A stretch of 64,000 nucleotides of DNA from Glebionis coronaria (Eukaryota; Streptophyta; Magnoliopsida; Asterales; Asteraceae), in the NCBI GenBank assembly GCA_025667525.1, contig CM046878.1, positions 76,611,696 through 76,675,695 on the forward strand. Reading direction: 5' to 3'. Positions 45,580 through 57,789 of this stretch are shown one piece after another (the stretch's first letter is position 1; each line of letters opens with the position of its first letter). Below the pieces are notes generated by a model that ran no database searches, was not told where the DNA came from, and was given only the letters and a program-made list of their open reading frames with translations. The position numbers and the translations under genes were made by a program.

Positions 45580-45775
45580 ACACTAAGCTAAATGTCGAGA
45601 CCTAATCTTAGCTAGGACCAATCTACACACGTCGCCTACTTCACCATTTCCTGACACAAGGCTAGATGTCGAGTTCTAATCGAAAGCTAGGACCAATCTT
45701 CGTCGCCCATCTTCTTTTCTGACACAAGGCTAGATGTCGAGTTCTAATCCAAAGTTAGAACCAATCTTCACAACT
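45580..45775. repeat. Direct repeats in E LTR
   Basis: Three imperfect units, each with 'gacacaaggctagatgtcga', 'gttctaatc' and 'agctaggaccaatctt'. The first unit is more diverged. Confidence 0.8.
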
Positions 45776-45889
45776 CTTCACTTTAAAGCTAAGTGAGAAC
45801 TTACAAGACACATACACAGATCATTTTGTAATTTAGTGAGAACTAATATACAACACTTACAACTCAATAAAACATATATAAGTATACAC

Positions 45890-46035
45890 ATGTGACTTGG
45901 ATCCACACAAGACAAATCCAAGTATACACATATACAATAGATTTACACAAGACTAATCTAAGTATTCACAAATATATTGGATTAACACAACTAGTCCAAG
46001 TATACACAAACACATTGGATCTACACAAGACTCAA
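45890..46035. repeat. Tandem repeats of about 36 bp in E LTR
   Basis: Four units of the type 'ttggatctacacaagactaa' plus 'tccaagtatacacata' with substitutions. Confidence 0.8.
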
Positions 46036-46316
46036 ATAAAAATGATGAACAATACTAGATCTAAGGTAGGTTGATCTTCATCAAGGCTTCATCTTTAATC
46101 ACATCACAAGTGTGTGAGTGATCTTCTCTTTGGACAAGTAAAGAAGGAGATCAAGGGGATAATCATGAGTAAACATACTTAACACATTAAGTGATCATTT
46201 ACTAATGATTAGGATTTAAAAAAGAGAAAGAAGGCGGAGAGAATGTCCAAAAAGGTTCTTGGAGAATGTAGATTTGATCCACTATTTATATGAGACAAAT
46301 GCCAACGGATCTCTGA

Positions 46317-46386
46317 GCGCGATTCCTTAATTGTGCATGCGGTTCTTTATCACTAAAGAACCACATAGCTATTTGAGGAACCGTGG
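46317..46386. repeat. GCGGTTCTTTA hairpin, copy d (in E LTR)
   Basis: Arms GCGGTTCTTTA (46339-46349) and TAAAGAACCAC (46354-46364) with a 4-nt loop. Partial arms are gcgattcctta (46319) and tttgaggaaccg (46372-46383), the same three-part plan as copy b. Confidence 0.88.
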
Positions 46387-46532
46387 GTATAGACTCCGCT
46401 TCTTTTTGTCCTTTAGCGAGGAAGTAATATATGAGGTATGTTTTACCTTCAAAGGATATTCCTATGCCATTTGGAATATGCCATATTCAAATTTATATTT
46501 TCCATTTTAATAAAACATTTTCTTAAAAAAAA

Positions 46533-47998
46533 GAGTAAATTACACCGTTCGTCCCTGTGGTATGCGTTGACCGACAAGTTTCGTCCCTTGACCAAAAAAA
46601 ATGCACCACTCGTCCCTAAGTGGGAAACGTTGTGTATCGTTGGTCCCTTCTTTTAATGGTCATAATTAAAGCTCGTTAAGTCTACACTTTTAAGGGTATT
46701 TTGGTCTTTGTATCATTTCTATGTACTTCATCTTTTTCACCAACAATTTTTAAATAAATGAGATACATACAATATACAGTATATTTTTTAAAAACAAGAA
46801 AAATCATATAATAAAATATTTGTATCATCTTTATTTTCTTTGTTCCATTACCATTTTGATACCTACCCTCACCATCATAACCACACATCCACACGCCGCC
46901 TGATTTCATCAGCAGATCCGTTAAACTTCAACAAATCCGATCAAACTTTAGCATATCCGGTCAATGAAGACAAAACAAACCAATAATAAATTTATCAATC
47001 TTTCATGGTTCTTGATTTGAAATTATTTTTTTAACATAGAACTTATAGCCAGAGAGATGAGCAGGTTTCTCAGGTTAGTTCACCGGATGATGGTGATTTG
47101 AAGAAGCTTATGTATTTTACCATTTGTAAAGCGTTGTTTTGAAGAAGGAGGTAGTTCGTCCCTTTTACCCATCTCCGGTGTGTTCGAAGTAGCCGGTTTC
47201 TCCGGTTGCGTCGACACCACTTTCGAAGAAGCATGTAGTTCGTCCCTTTTACCCACCACCAACCATTTATAGCTTCATCTCTTTCTTTAACCCAAACTTT
47301 AAAATACCCTAGTTCTTATCTTCACGCCACCAAAAAAAATCGGCACTCCCACCGCCGTTTCCACCACCGTAAATTAAGACTATTTGTATACTTAGATCTA
47401 ACTAAAAAGCCACCACAAATTTCATCGAGAGATAAAGATTTCATGGTCATGGTTGTGTACTCGATAGTGATGTCTCTGTTTATTTTTGGTGCAATGGCGA
47501 TGGTGATTCCAGTTTGGTAACAGAGTGGGATAATGTGTTATGGGTTTTGGTGTTCTGAGTATTGCATTTATGTTGGGGCTGAGCTTACTTTCTTATCTTG
47601 TATAATCTTATCATGAATGTCTACATCACATCTTAATCGTATTTGAAAACTTTAAATAAAATCATATAGAGTGATGTGTTTTTTATAATTGTCTGTGTAG
47701 TGGATTTGATGTTGATCTTGGGATTTGTGAAGATGGTCGACAATGGTGAGATGGAGTGGTGAGAATAAATTAGCAGTGGTGGTAATGGGTGGTTGGTGAT
47801 GTGTAGAATAAATATTAGGATAAGTAGGGAAGATAAAGGAGAGAGATAGTGGGTGACGAAAAGACGAAAATACCCTTTGTGGATATGTGTATAACATCAG
47901 TTAGTGGGCCTTAAAAAAGGGAGGGACTAACAATACATAACGTTTCCCACTTAGGGACGAGTGGTGCATTTTTTTTGGTCAAGGGACGAAACTTGTCG
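46533..47998. mobile_element. Mutator-like element G with long terminal inverted repeats
   Basis: The left end GAGTAAATTACACCGTTC with 'cgacaagtttcgtcccttga' and 'atgcaccactcgtccctaag' is repeated in reverse at 47905-47998. Matching arms are 46572-46660 and the reverse of 47910-47998; the outermost 39 bp of the right arm are missing. No transposase is visible. The interior has two similar 40-bp segments containing 'gtagttcgtcccttttaccc' (47140-47260), which could be host-derived sequence. No clean 9-bp duplication remains because of the truncated end. Confidence 0.8.
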
Positions 47999-49821
47999 CA
48001 TTTAACAAAATGTTAGTTTTAAGGGTAATCACTTTTTATGATCACTAATCATGATTAAGATATCTTTGTGCAATACTTAAATGATTATTACCTTGATGAT
48101 AGTGTTTGTTAAATAATTCATCTTACGATTGTCTTTGACGATAAATGTCTTTTTAATTTGTCGTGATCAAAACTAAGAAAGATTAGTTAACACTAATAAT
48201 GTTTTTAGGCATCACTTGCATTAACAGTTTGCATGTGGTGGCTTGATATATTGTTTTCATGTTGATTTAACTGTATGAATTCCTTAGTTTAGTGTTTTCA
48301 AATTGTTCTCATTGCTCTCTGTTGCTTGTTCTTAAGTTTTGATATCAAGTTTAGTTTAATTTGATATTTTGTTAGTTATTTATGGTGTTTAGATTATGAC
48401 AGCCTAGGGTTTAAATGACATGAGACTTAGGTAATTGTTATCTGCTCATCTTGGTGTTGTTTAGATAGTTCAAAACCAATAATATGTTTAATAGCTTTAG
48501 TGTAAATTTCAAGTTTACATATTTTTGTCAACTTTCTGTTTTTGACTGATTTCCATGCTATAAAGTTTTGTCTCACTTCTAGTGTGATAGTTTAGTGGTG
48601 TTATCTGATATCTGTGGGTAAACATAAGGTTGGTATGAACTTGAGTTGGCTTGGTTATCACTTGAACAACTTTTTTGTCCAAAATTGTGTTAATCACATC
48701 AGAAGGAATTAATGCTTTGTTCTTAGTTTCTAGGCTTTAATTTTCTACTCACTTGTAGTTTAGGGCTATGTCTAGTACTGCTTTAGCTTAGTTTTGAAAG
48801 TATTGGCTTTTTTGCAGCTTAGTTTTGTACTTAAAATCCATAAAAGAGCAAACTGCATCAGCTGACTGGTTTACACTAGCAGCGGTAAATTTTTTTGCCA
48901 TTGTTAGTGTATCATAGGTTGCCACTGTTAGTTATATTTGTTGGTTTTAAGTTTTCACCTTATTTGCTAATTTTCTGCTTTGTTTTGTGCTTATTTAGTG
49001 TAGTTTGTAGCTTATTATCATCCCACATGCCAACTGCTTGTGAGACTTGTGTTTGTCCAAAAAAAGAAAATTAAAAAATAATATTTTTTTGCAAAAAGTG
49101 CTCGTAGCCTGGCTCGACCTCTCGTGGGGGACTAGAGAGCTTTACTAGTGTGATATGCCCTTTTATCTGGTCATAGTCTCATTCCTTTTTTCTTTACATT
49201 TCTTGTTTCCCTAATATAAAATAACCCGTAGCTTATCTGGGCATTTGTAACTTATTTAGATAAGCTGGTTCCTCTAGCTTATTTTTCCAAGGAAGTTGAA
49301 GTAATTTAGGACTTTTTGTGGTTTTTCATAATATTCCCTTTTAATTTAATATTTTTAATGCATTTTTATTTCTGTTTTCATTTTATTTAGTTTAAAAATA
49401 GGAAAATTACTCTTTCGATTTCAAAAAAATACGTTTTAGGTTTAATTAAAATAGTTTGAGGTTTGCATTTATAAAAATCAGAATTTGGACTTTTTCTTCT
49501 TTATTTTTATTTTTAAGTCATTAAATAGATTTTAAAAATTAATTAATAATTATAAAAAGTGTTCAAAATTTGTTTTCTGAATTTTTATAAATTGTTAGAC
49601 TTTTAGGAAGTAGTTTGCGAGTTTCCGGAATCTATTTTTAATTTTTGATTGTTTTAATATTTTTCGTCTCGATTGCGTGAAAACGTTATTTGTCGTAGTT
49701 TAATCCATCATAGTGTAATCTTGTTTTTACTTTTAAAACCTTTCTCTCCAAAAAAAAGTTAATTGATCCAAACAACGATAATTTGGCCATATTAACCTTT
49801 CGTCGAGAACGAATTCAATTG
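47999..49821. other. AT-rich intergenic DNA
   Basis: No coding sequence recognised on either strand. The first 220 bp may be the outer end of E's LTR. Homopolymer-rich DNA follows. No tRNA or promoter can be supported. Confidence 0.5.
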
Positions 49822-49829
49822 TCGGTTTG

Positions 49830-50534
49830 CAGTGGCGGATCCAGGGTTTTGGATTATATGTGGCACAATTTCGGCTTGCTTCGCGTCGCGAATAGTTTTA
49901 AATTTTAGTGTTCTCTTGATAAAGGTTAACTAGCCATTTTTCTATAATTTTACAGCTTTAAATCTTAAATTTGAGTAACCCGAACGTAATACATATTGAA
50001 AAAATATATCTTTTGAACCACTAATAAAATTTATATAATTTATATAATTTTTAACTATAGCTTTAGTTAATAAAATAAAAAAAATTTATTGAAATAACTT
50101 AAGGGTAATATATAACTATTTAACTAGTGTTGTTTTCATGATATAATTTGTTTACCAATTTTTGCCTCAATATATTTAGTAGTACTATTAAAACTAAAAA
50201 TATCAATAAAAAAATGCAAATGAGTGTCCCACTTGCCACCATACAAACAAAAAACTTAGTACCGAGTAACACCAAAAGCAACAAGGACAAAGTACTCTAC
50301 TTATTAGTATTGTGCATCACTGTTCATCTTCTTCAAGAATCACCCTGCACATTTTTTCTTTTTCTTAACATAAATACTCAAAATAAGTTCTCTTATTTTG
50401 TTTACTTAGTGCACTTCACCACACTAGGTGTAACACTTTTAAAACCTAAAAAGACTTCAAATGAAAATACACTTCGTTGGATTCGATCGTATGTGGCACA
50501 TGCCACAGGTGGCCAACACCTAGCTCCGCCCCTG
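49830..50534. mobile_element. Non-autonomous hAT element H
   Basis: An exact 8-bp duplication TCGGTTTG (49822-49829 and 50535-50542). Ends are CAGTGGCGGATCCAG and, in reverse, CAGGGGCGGAGCTAG, which are common hAT termini. At 705 bp with no transposase it depends on an outside transposase. Confidence 0.9.
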
Positions 50535-50542
50535 TCGGTTTG

Positions 50543-52980
50543 TGTATACGTTAGGAAACAAAATTATAAAGTGACTAATTTTGAAAGTTATCTTTTATTG
50601 TCAAGATTGAATTGGAATTCACCCTTATACAATAAGCAAATAAAGTAACCGCGTATTGCGGTAACGGATACCCCGAAGCTAATACTGTTGAGGTGCGACG
50701 TTTTGAAATTATCACAGCAAAATATGTATAACCGTAAAACATTAGATGCCATAAATTTTAATGTCAAGGTATTATATATATACGCCACAAGTAATTATAT
50801 CCCTATATCAAGATTGCGTTTTTGAAACATGTTTTTAGGTGAAAACTATCGTTATTCATAAATTATTGCTATGAAAGACAAATAACCGAATAACGAAAAT
50901 TTGGTCACATAATACCCGTCGCCGCATTACGCGAGTATTGTTGGTTTAGTATTGAATTACTTAATAGCATTTTGTTTTTAAGAATATTTAATAATTATTT
51001 AATATTAAACTACACGTACGTCGAAGAATCTTTAAATAATTTTCACCTCAAATAAAATGTTGCCTATATGTATACACACGTTTGAGGTATTTCATCGTAC
51101 ATTAGCATACTTGCCAAAAAAATGTTATTTTTTATAAATCAAACTAACAAAGTATTCGTCCGTTACGACTGCGGATATTCTTAAAACCAAAATTTTACGA
51201 GCATAATATTTTATGAGTGTACATATATATTAAGACGTGTTATTACCTTTTTAAAATTGAACTCATCTTTAAAATAAACATTTAATTTGAACTTATCTTT
51301 AAAATAAACGAACAAGTTTGCATATTTCATGAAATAACTAATAAGTCATTATATGATCATTACGATTGTAAAATACGGGTTATTGCAAGCCCGTTTTGTC
51401 CAAATTTAAAAATTGTTCATTTGATCCGCATCCATAGACCAACGTCCATTTGACCTATTACCCGTACCCGCCCTATCCACATATTTAACCACCCCTATTC
51501 ATATCTAATCATCTATTGCTACAAGTTGCATATACTTGTATTTATACGTAGTAATACTTTAGCATAGTTTGATTGTCGTTTTATATAGAACTTTAACGAT
51601 GATGTGTTAGAATGATTTAAAAAAGGAGTTCAGATATCGTCTTGTATACAATTTGCAGTTTTAAATTCTAGAATTTTGCTAGGCATAGTTCTTTGTAGAG
51701 TAGTTTTAGTTAATAAGAAACTTCTACATTTAATCGTTAGTTAAATTTGGAATATAAAAGCATATGTGTTGATATATGTACGTAATAAGAAGGTCTGAAA
51801 ATAGACTTAAGCTTACGTGTCATGTTGTGATTCGTGAAATGTAGAAAACCTACTATTTCATACTTTCTCTTTCTTCATTAAAGTCTTTCATTGCGCCACT
51901 CATCTTAGGTTTGTTTTTTTTTTTTTCCCTTTTCATATAGAAGGTAGACCCTACATCCACTAAAACATCATAATGTGGAGAAAGGGGCTTTAGTTGCCTT
52001 GTACATATGGAAGATTTAATAAATTTTTAATATTAAAATAATATTTGGTCCCACTTCTTTCCCCACTCATGCAATTTAGTGGAAAAGGAAACACCCCCTT
52101 AATCCTATAATTGCACTTATCTTAATCCTATAAATAAACCTCTTTTTAGACATACGAATTAGACATTTCTATCATTTTTCATCAATATAATGTAATCCCT
52201 GTTTATTTTCTTCCTACTTAATATCGTTTAGTTTAACAAACTAAAACCAAACACTATTGTAAACTATCACGGTTCAAGTCATGTTTACATGTCCCTTTAA
52301 TCGCGATGTTACACAATGTAACACTTATGCCGACTCGAGCCACCACAAAGCCTGCTTCTCTTACCGTTAAAACTTTTTTTGATGTAATAGGGAGACTTAG
52401 ATGTGGGCACTCAATACCGAGTCTTCCACATTAGGGTCACCCAATAGGAAGACTCGGTCGACTGTAACACTTGGTTTTTCGGTGTGTGTTTCTTTCTGTT
52501 TGTGTTTTTGGTAGGTTATATATGCTTTTAAGTGAAATATATTTTAGTGATGAAGTTGGTTGAAAGAACAGTAACGAATACAGTTTTGGATTTGTTTGAA
52601 AACAATGCAAATGAAACACTTTAATACTAGTAAGCAACACGTGGTCTTTAAAATATTTATAAAACAACTGAATTATATTGTCCTCTTTACATGACCTGTG
52701 TAATTTTAACAAACTTCATTTTTCCGGTTACCTTATATTTAGAAATGACGCGCTCGCGTGCATGCGTAGAACTATGACTAAGGAGAGAAAATAGGTCATG
52801 TTCTATATCCAATAGTGATTTATGTATAAAGACACACACTTTAGATACAGGTGAAAGTTAACTTGCAAATACAAGTTAAATTGGTCAAAAAAAACACGCG
52901 CAGAAACAACAAACATGTCACTAACAACATTTGCAGTCTCGTGCTAACCTGACAATGAGATGAATCAGTTCCATTTTTAG
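50543..52980. other. AT-rich intergenic DNA 3' of the dehydrogenase gene
   Basis: No gene recognised. It contains the repeat at 51760-52170 described separately. The 3' UTR and poly(A) site of the minus-strand gene should lie just left of 52981, but no clear AATAAA-type signal is seen. Confidence 0.5.
51760..52170 (+). repeat. Dispersed repeat, copy 1
   Basis: Segments 51760-51905 and 52100-52165 match, in reverse orientation, 58075-58245 and 58020-58080 (shared 'tgttgatatat', 'tttctctttcttcat', 'acatacgaattaga'). A 190-bp stretch between them is absent from the other copy. Confidence 0.6.
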
Positions 52981-55900
52981 TTATGGAGCCACCATGGTCA
53001 AGCTGATATCCCACAATTCTTTAGCCAATTTTGCATCTTTAGCATACGAATTCGGTTGGGCTATATTATTGTCCATGAAATATTCACCACTAACCCCTTT
53101 GACTTGCGGGTGTAACGCGACGTAACATGTAGTTGCTGCCCCCTGCAGATCATATGGATTGACAAAAATTTACATTCTTGACATGTTCTTCGGTTGAAAG
53201 TACGGATGGCAAAATGGGCAATTATTATAACGGGTCAAATATGAAGTGTCTATCCAAAAAAAATCCAAAGTTTTTGATTTTATAACAGTTTGTATGCACA
53301 AAAATGTAAAGAATACATCTTGTTAACTTTTGACCCAAGTAGCATGTTTCCGTTACTAAATATTACTAAGATTTTACCCATTTGACCCGTAAGAGAAAAA
53401 AGTAAGCGAAATCTACCCCTTCATAAGTGGGTTGAAATGGCTGATTCTAGTTAATAGATGATAATGCTTAAAGATTTTATTAACCTGAGGGATGTTTTTG
53501 AGGAAGTATTTGCCGACCCAATCAACCACACCTGAATCAACATCAATGCAAGATCTTAAACATATGCCTAATGAGAATGACACAAAAAATGAACTTACAA
53601 TGGAGTTGAGTAGTTATGTGTTACCATCGATGATGCTGTGATAACGTAGAAGATTAGTTGCGATAGATCCAGGATGCAGAGCATTTGCAGTTATGTTCAC
53701 CCCGTTTTCCTGCTTATGTGTAACCATTGTTAGATAGGCCGCGATTAAAAAGACAGGACCCACAAAAACAGAGAATAAAGCAAAATAACATAGAAAGAAC
53801 AATATCCTATATGCTTCATCAAATAAAATATCCCAAATACCTTGAAATGTCTCATGAGCTCCTTAACATGCAGTATGTTGGCTAGTTTAGATTGACCATA
53901 CGCGTATATAGGGTTGTAACTGCAGAGTGAAATCACCAAACATGTTCATAGATGTGTCACATACAGTTCAGCTTTGCATAAGTTATGACAATGTTATGAG
54001 TATAGTTAAGAAACCAATTTACATTAAGATACCTCGATTCATTGTTAAGTTGATCAAAGTAAATTCCTTTGTATGCAAATCGATGACCTTCTGATGACAC
54101 GTTGACTATTCTTCCTTCAATATTCTGTTCATGTGATGTTCGCTTCATGGTCTCCACCAAAAGTTGGGTCAAAAGAAAATGACCTAAAATTGGTCAAGAA
54201 ATGTTACTCCACATGTAGAATCACGTTGTAAAATATGACAACAAAATACACATGTACGATTTGAACATACCTAGATGGTTAGTTGCAAACTGTAGTTCAA
54301 TTTTGTCTTTTGAAAGCATGAATGGTGGAGCCATTATCCCTGCATTGTTACTTCCAAAGAAAATTATGTAAGCAACTTCAACAATAAAGCGCAAAGAGCT
54401 AAACTATCAGAATAATTTAAACAAGTATCTTCTCGTACATCTAGGACTAGATTTTTATTTTTTTTTTTAAAAAGAAGAAGCTAACTTATGGTTTCTTACA
54501 TGAGAATATTCAAAGGAAGGCCCGAAGAAATGAATTCATCTGCAAATTTCCTTACAGATGCCAGAGAGCTAAGATCCAACTCCATCACATCAAGTTTAGC
54601 AGAAGGAATAGCGGTAAGTAGTGTTTCTTTAACTTTTCTACCACTTTCGGTATTTCTTACTGCCATAACTATATGTACACCGTGCAAAGCTAGAACTCGT
54701 GTTGTCTCGGTGCCAATACCACTTGTAGCTCCTAAATATACACAACTTATCATTAGCAAAACAGAAAATATATAAAGCTCTAAGTGTAACCGGTAATCCT
54801 GAATTCCTGATAATGGGGCCATGGGTCACAGATATATTACCAAGGTTGCACCGAAACGGGAACGGAACGGGGATACGGGAGCGATACGGGAACGGGAATC
54901 GGCAAAAATAAAAAAAATAAAGATACGGGATCGGCATGGATACGGCAATAAAAATATATAAAATAAATAAATATATTATAAAAAAATCCCACAATGGAGG
55001 TTGTTCATCATGATGCTTGTGTTTGTTGTGTTGTAGTCTGGGAAGAGGAAGACATAATGGTGGCTATTGAATGATGAAACGTTGATGATAAATAATGGAT
55101 AATAATAACTGATAAGATGTATCTTTCGTTGAATGATGAATCGTTGTGTTGTATTAGTATACCGTATTTATAACATTAAGAACCATAAAAACGCTAAAAA
55201 GTAACATACGCATGAAACTGGGCTTAATAATACGAATCGTTTCCAGAGTCGGTCAACAAACGCTCAGAGCCGGTCCTAAGATTTCGGATGCCCTGGGCAA
55301 GCCTATATTATAATGCCTCTTGTCAACTAACGATTTTAGCTGTTTCCCTTTGAACAAACATGCTAAAAACCTTTTTTTTTACAACAAAGCATGTTCTTAT
55401 AATAAACGTCTAATCTTGTAAATTAAAATGAAAAAATGATGCCCATTAAAGTACTGTATTGACTATTGACCGAGTGGGCAATTAGATTACATTTATTCAA
55501 GCTCCAAAAAAAGATTATATTTATTCATAAAATAGAAAAAAGTTATTGACTATTGACCGAGTGGGCAAAACAGTACTCATCTTCTTCCCTACCAATTTTC
55601 TTCCATTTTTCATATTCAAGGTTTTTTTTTTCTCTATATCTATATAATAGTACGAATCTTGATTTGATGCCCCCCAATATTGTGATGCCCTGGGCGGTCG
55701 ACCACCTCTCGCAGTACCAGATCCGGGCCTGTAAACGCTCCCTTCGATTTGGAATCGGTCAAGATTCGATCCTGAGCCGAATCGCCGGAGATCCCGCTCC
55801 CGACCCGCTCCCAAACGGATACGCCACCTTTCTGGGCGATCCCGTGCATCATAGTATATTACACGTTCATTAAGACGTTAACAGTTTGACCTCAAAAATT

Positions 55901-57789
55901 AACACGCATGTCATGTTACAAAATTGGAGGGAGTAATCACTCATTGTGGATCGTATAAGTAACTTTTATTTACAAACAAAACTGATTGCTAATAAACTAA
56001 CTGAAGTACATAGTCAAACAGTTCATCTTTCCTAAAAGAATATAAGTCAGAATCTGACTTCGAAGTGTCAACTAAATTAGGATCCAGTCATATTCATCAA
56101 AACAACTTACTTTGAAAAATATAACAGATATAATTCATGATGCTAAAAAAGTAAAGTATAGCAACCAAAGGGTTAATTACGTTGCTTTGATAGGTACAAA
56201 GAATGAAAGTATGTAGTTATCTTCACTGTTTAACAAATATGATAATAGGGTGTTATGACGGGTAGCATAATGCAAGTACACTACTCACATACTTTTTCAC
56301 GTATTATTATAGTTATTGTACTTTAGCTTATCTCCGATTCATTAGAAAATGGGTTTGTGACTTTGTGTACCCTTTAGGTCGTTGAATAGGGTTACATAAT
56401 AATGACCCAAACGGCAGTGTTGTAAATATCGGTCATGGCGGCCCATATATCGGTGATATATCGCTTGGCGGTGGTCCACCGCCACGCCATGGAGCATATC
56501 GGCCAACTTGGCGTTTTGGTCAAAATCGGTCAATATCGGTCAAAATCGGTCAATATCGATAAAAATCGGTTGACTTTTGGTTTTTTTATTGTATTTTTAT
56601 TTTTTAATGTAAATTTTACAAGATATATAACTAAAACTAATGAATACATTAATAAAATTATAAAAATATATAAGAATTTCATATTTATATTAAAAAAATA
56701 TTTAAAAAATATAAAATAATGATAAAAATATATAAAATAATGATAAAAATATATAAAATAATGATAAAAAAATATAAAAGAATGATAAAAATATATAAAA
56801 TAATGATAATTTATAGTACCGGCCGAGAAACCGATATATCGCCGCCAAGCGAATATCGCTTGGCGGTGGTCGACCGCCGAGACCCCGCCGAGCGATATTT
56901 ACAACCTTGCCAAACGGTATTCAAAACCATAATTTAATGACTTGTGTAAGAAGAAAAGAAAGAAAGAGTACAGTGATTAAAAACCGTACATACGTAGAAT
57001 TAAGTTGGTAACTTATGACAAAAACACTTGGGGAGTTGGGGGTGTTCGGGTAAAGCATATCTGAAGAGCAATACCTTAGTGTATTTTGAGAAAGCTAACA
57101 AGATCACTGAAGGTGTTCGGCTAAGGTTCTTCAAGGGGCTATTGACTTTTTCTAAGAAGTACTCCGTAATAAGCTAACAGGCTTACCCAAACAACCCTTA
57201 CTATTTTAAGCAACTAAACTTTTGTCACTCATCCATATTGCTATTTTAAGCAACAAACCAATCAAATAATAACCACAAAATCACACAATGTTTGGCATAG
57301 AGCTTTTAAGAGTGTTTAGCATTTAGAAATGAAATCTCGTTTTTTGTAGGTAACTATCCTTTCGGACTTTTTGACCGACTAATCCACGGGGCTTGATCCC
57401 ATCGCCACACATATTTGTGGTATTCAGCATAAGGCATTTTACCACTAGGCCACCCCCACAGTGATTAAGAAGCGTTTAGCATTGACGTTTAACTTTTATA
57501 AAGCACAAGGGTATAACTTTTGCTAACCGCTCCTGCTTACCACTATTGCGACTGCTAGTTTCGCTAAATATAAATGATCTCAACATACTTAAGCCCTAGT
57601 TTCTTAAATTTAGTACATTCTAGTGAATGATAACCTTAAAAGTCAAACCACATATGTAACAACATAAGTAGAATAAACGATACCTGTAACAATGGCAGTT
57701 AAACCAGTTCCATCAAGACCATTAGTGACATCTTCAGCAGTTGAAGATGATGTAAACCCAGATGACCCTTTTTTCTCAAATAACCACAT
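52981..57789 (-). CDS. Short-chain dehydrogenase/reductase, TIC32-like (8 exons)
   Basis: NAD(P)H-dependent oxidoreductase of the classical SDR fold. Exons, in order: 57684-57789, 54500-54731, 54271-54350, 54033-54183, 53841-53919, 53625-53709, 53485-53531 and 52981-53142. All introns are GT-AG and all phases join, giving 942 nt (313 aa). It starts [20 protein letters not shown] and ends with TAA at 52981. Seen: the cofactor loop TGATSGIG (residues 35-42), NNAG (114-117), catalytic Ser170 in VNVSSEGH, and Tyr197 and Lys201 in YGQSK. Also seen are '[10 protein letters not shown]' and '[19 protein letters not shown]' near the C terminus. Sequence and length fit plant retinol-dehydrogenase-like SDRs annotated as TIC32 (chloroplast inner-envelope import factor) and its paralogues, so the true substrate is unknown. 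No defect is visible. Intron 1 is about 2.95 kb and full of MITEs. Confidence 0.93.
54841..55854. mobile_element. hAT-type MITE K in intron 1, interrupted by J
   Basis: An exact 8-bp duplication TATATTAC (54833-54840 and 55855-55862). The left end is CAAGGTTGCACCG; the right end in reverse is CTATGATGCACGGG, an imperfect inverted repeat sharing TGCAC. GC-rich 'cgggaacggaacgggg' subterminal repeats lie at the left, with similar ones at the right. Without J it is about 547 bp. Confidence 0.7.
55265..55731. mobile_element. hAT-type MITE J nested in K
   Basis: Termini CAGAGCCGGTCCTAAG and, in reverse, CAGGCCCGGATCTGG. The duplication is CAAACGCT (55257-55264) versus TAAACGCT (55732-55739), seven of eight bases. 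467 bp, no coding capacity. It carries internal 'gatgccctgggc' near both ends. Confidence 0.82.
56415..56909. mobile_element. hAT-type MITE L in intron 1
   Basis: An exact 8-bp duplication CCAAACGG (56407-56414 and 56910-56917). The inverted termini CAGTGTTGTAAATATCG and CAAGGTTGTAAATATCG are followed by 'atatcgcttggcggtggt' near both ends. The middle has tandem 'aataatgataaaaatatata'. Confidence 0.88.
57038..57197. mobile_element. Tourist-like MITE candidate in intron 1
   Basis: Ends GGGGTGTTCGGGTAAAGC and, in reverse, GGGTTGTTTGGGTAAGCC, about 160 bp apart. The terminal GGGGTGTT fits PIF/Harbinger-type MITEs. The 3-bp target duplication is not clear. Confidence 0.45.
57345..57462 (-). mobile_element. 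tRNA-derived SINE candidate in intron 1
   Basis: The minus strand has a polymerase III A box TGGCCTAGTGG (rev. of 57442-57452). About 43 bp later it has a B-box-like GGATCAAGCCC (rev. of 57389-57399), in the right order and near the usual spacing. An A-rich stretch ends it near 57345. No target duplication was identified. Confidence 0.5.

Larger units (their letters stand above)
11698..46532 (-). mobile_element. Older non-autonomous LTR element E, split by A and cut by F
   Basis: The element is recognised from a copia-type primer site (45188-45199) followed on the right by an LTR-like region (from 45202). Leftward, internal sequence continues at 44508-45187 and then, across the 28 kb insertion A (duplication AGACC), at 11698-16340. 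The internal part has no gag, RT or integrase that I can see. It holds a plant-mobile-domain-like ORF and two Ser/Pro-rich ORFs, each downstream of a GCGGTTCTTTA hairpin. The right limit of the LTR is uncertain: a Mutator-like element begins at 46533 and LTR sequence may resume after 47998. The left LTR is outside the window beyond F. Treat the element as a hypothesis with good primer-site and hairpin support. Confidence 0.55.
45202..46532 (-). repeat. 5' LTR of element E (right limit uncertain)
   Basis: Begins TGTAGAAACTAGAGGGGGG. It includes a 12-G run (45222-45233), three direct copies of a 45-50 bp unit with 'ctagatgtcgagttctaatc' (45580-45770), short tandem copies with 'ccaagtatacaca' (45890-46035) and hairpin copy d. 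The partner LTR is not in the window. The LTR may continue beyond the Mutator-like element at 46533-47998. Confidence 0.5.

Noticed and set aside
50148..50648. A 166-codon plus frame
   Set aside because: It crosses the right border of hAT MITE H (50534) and its protein is low-complexity and unfamiliar.
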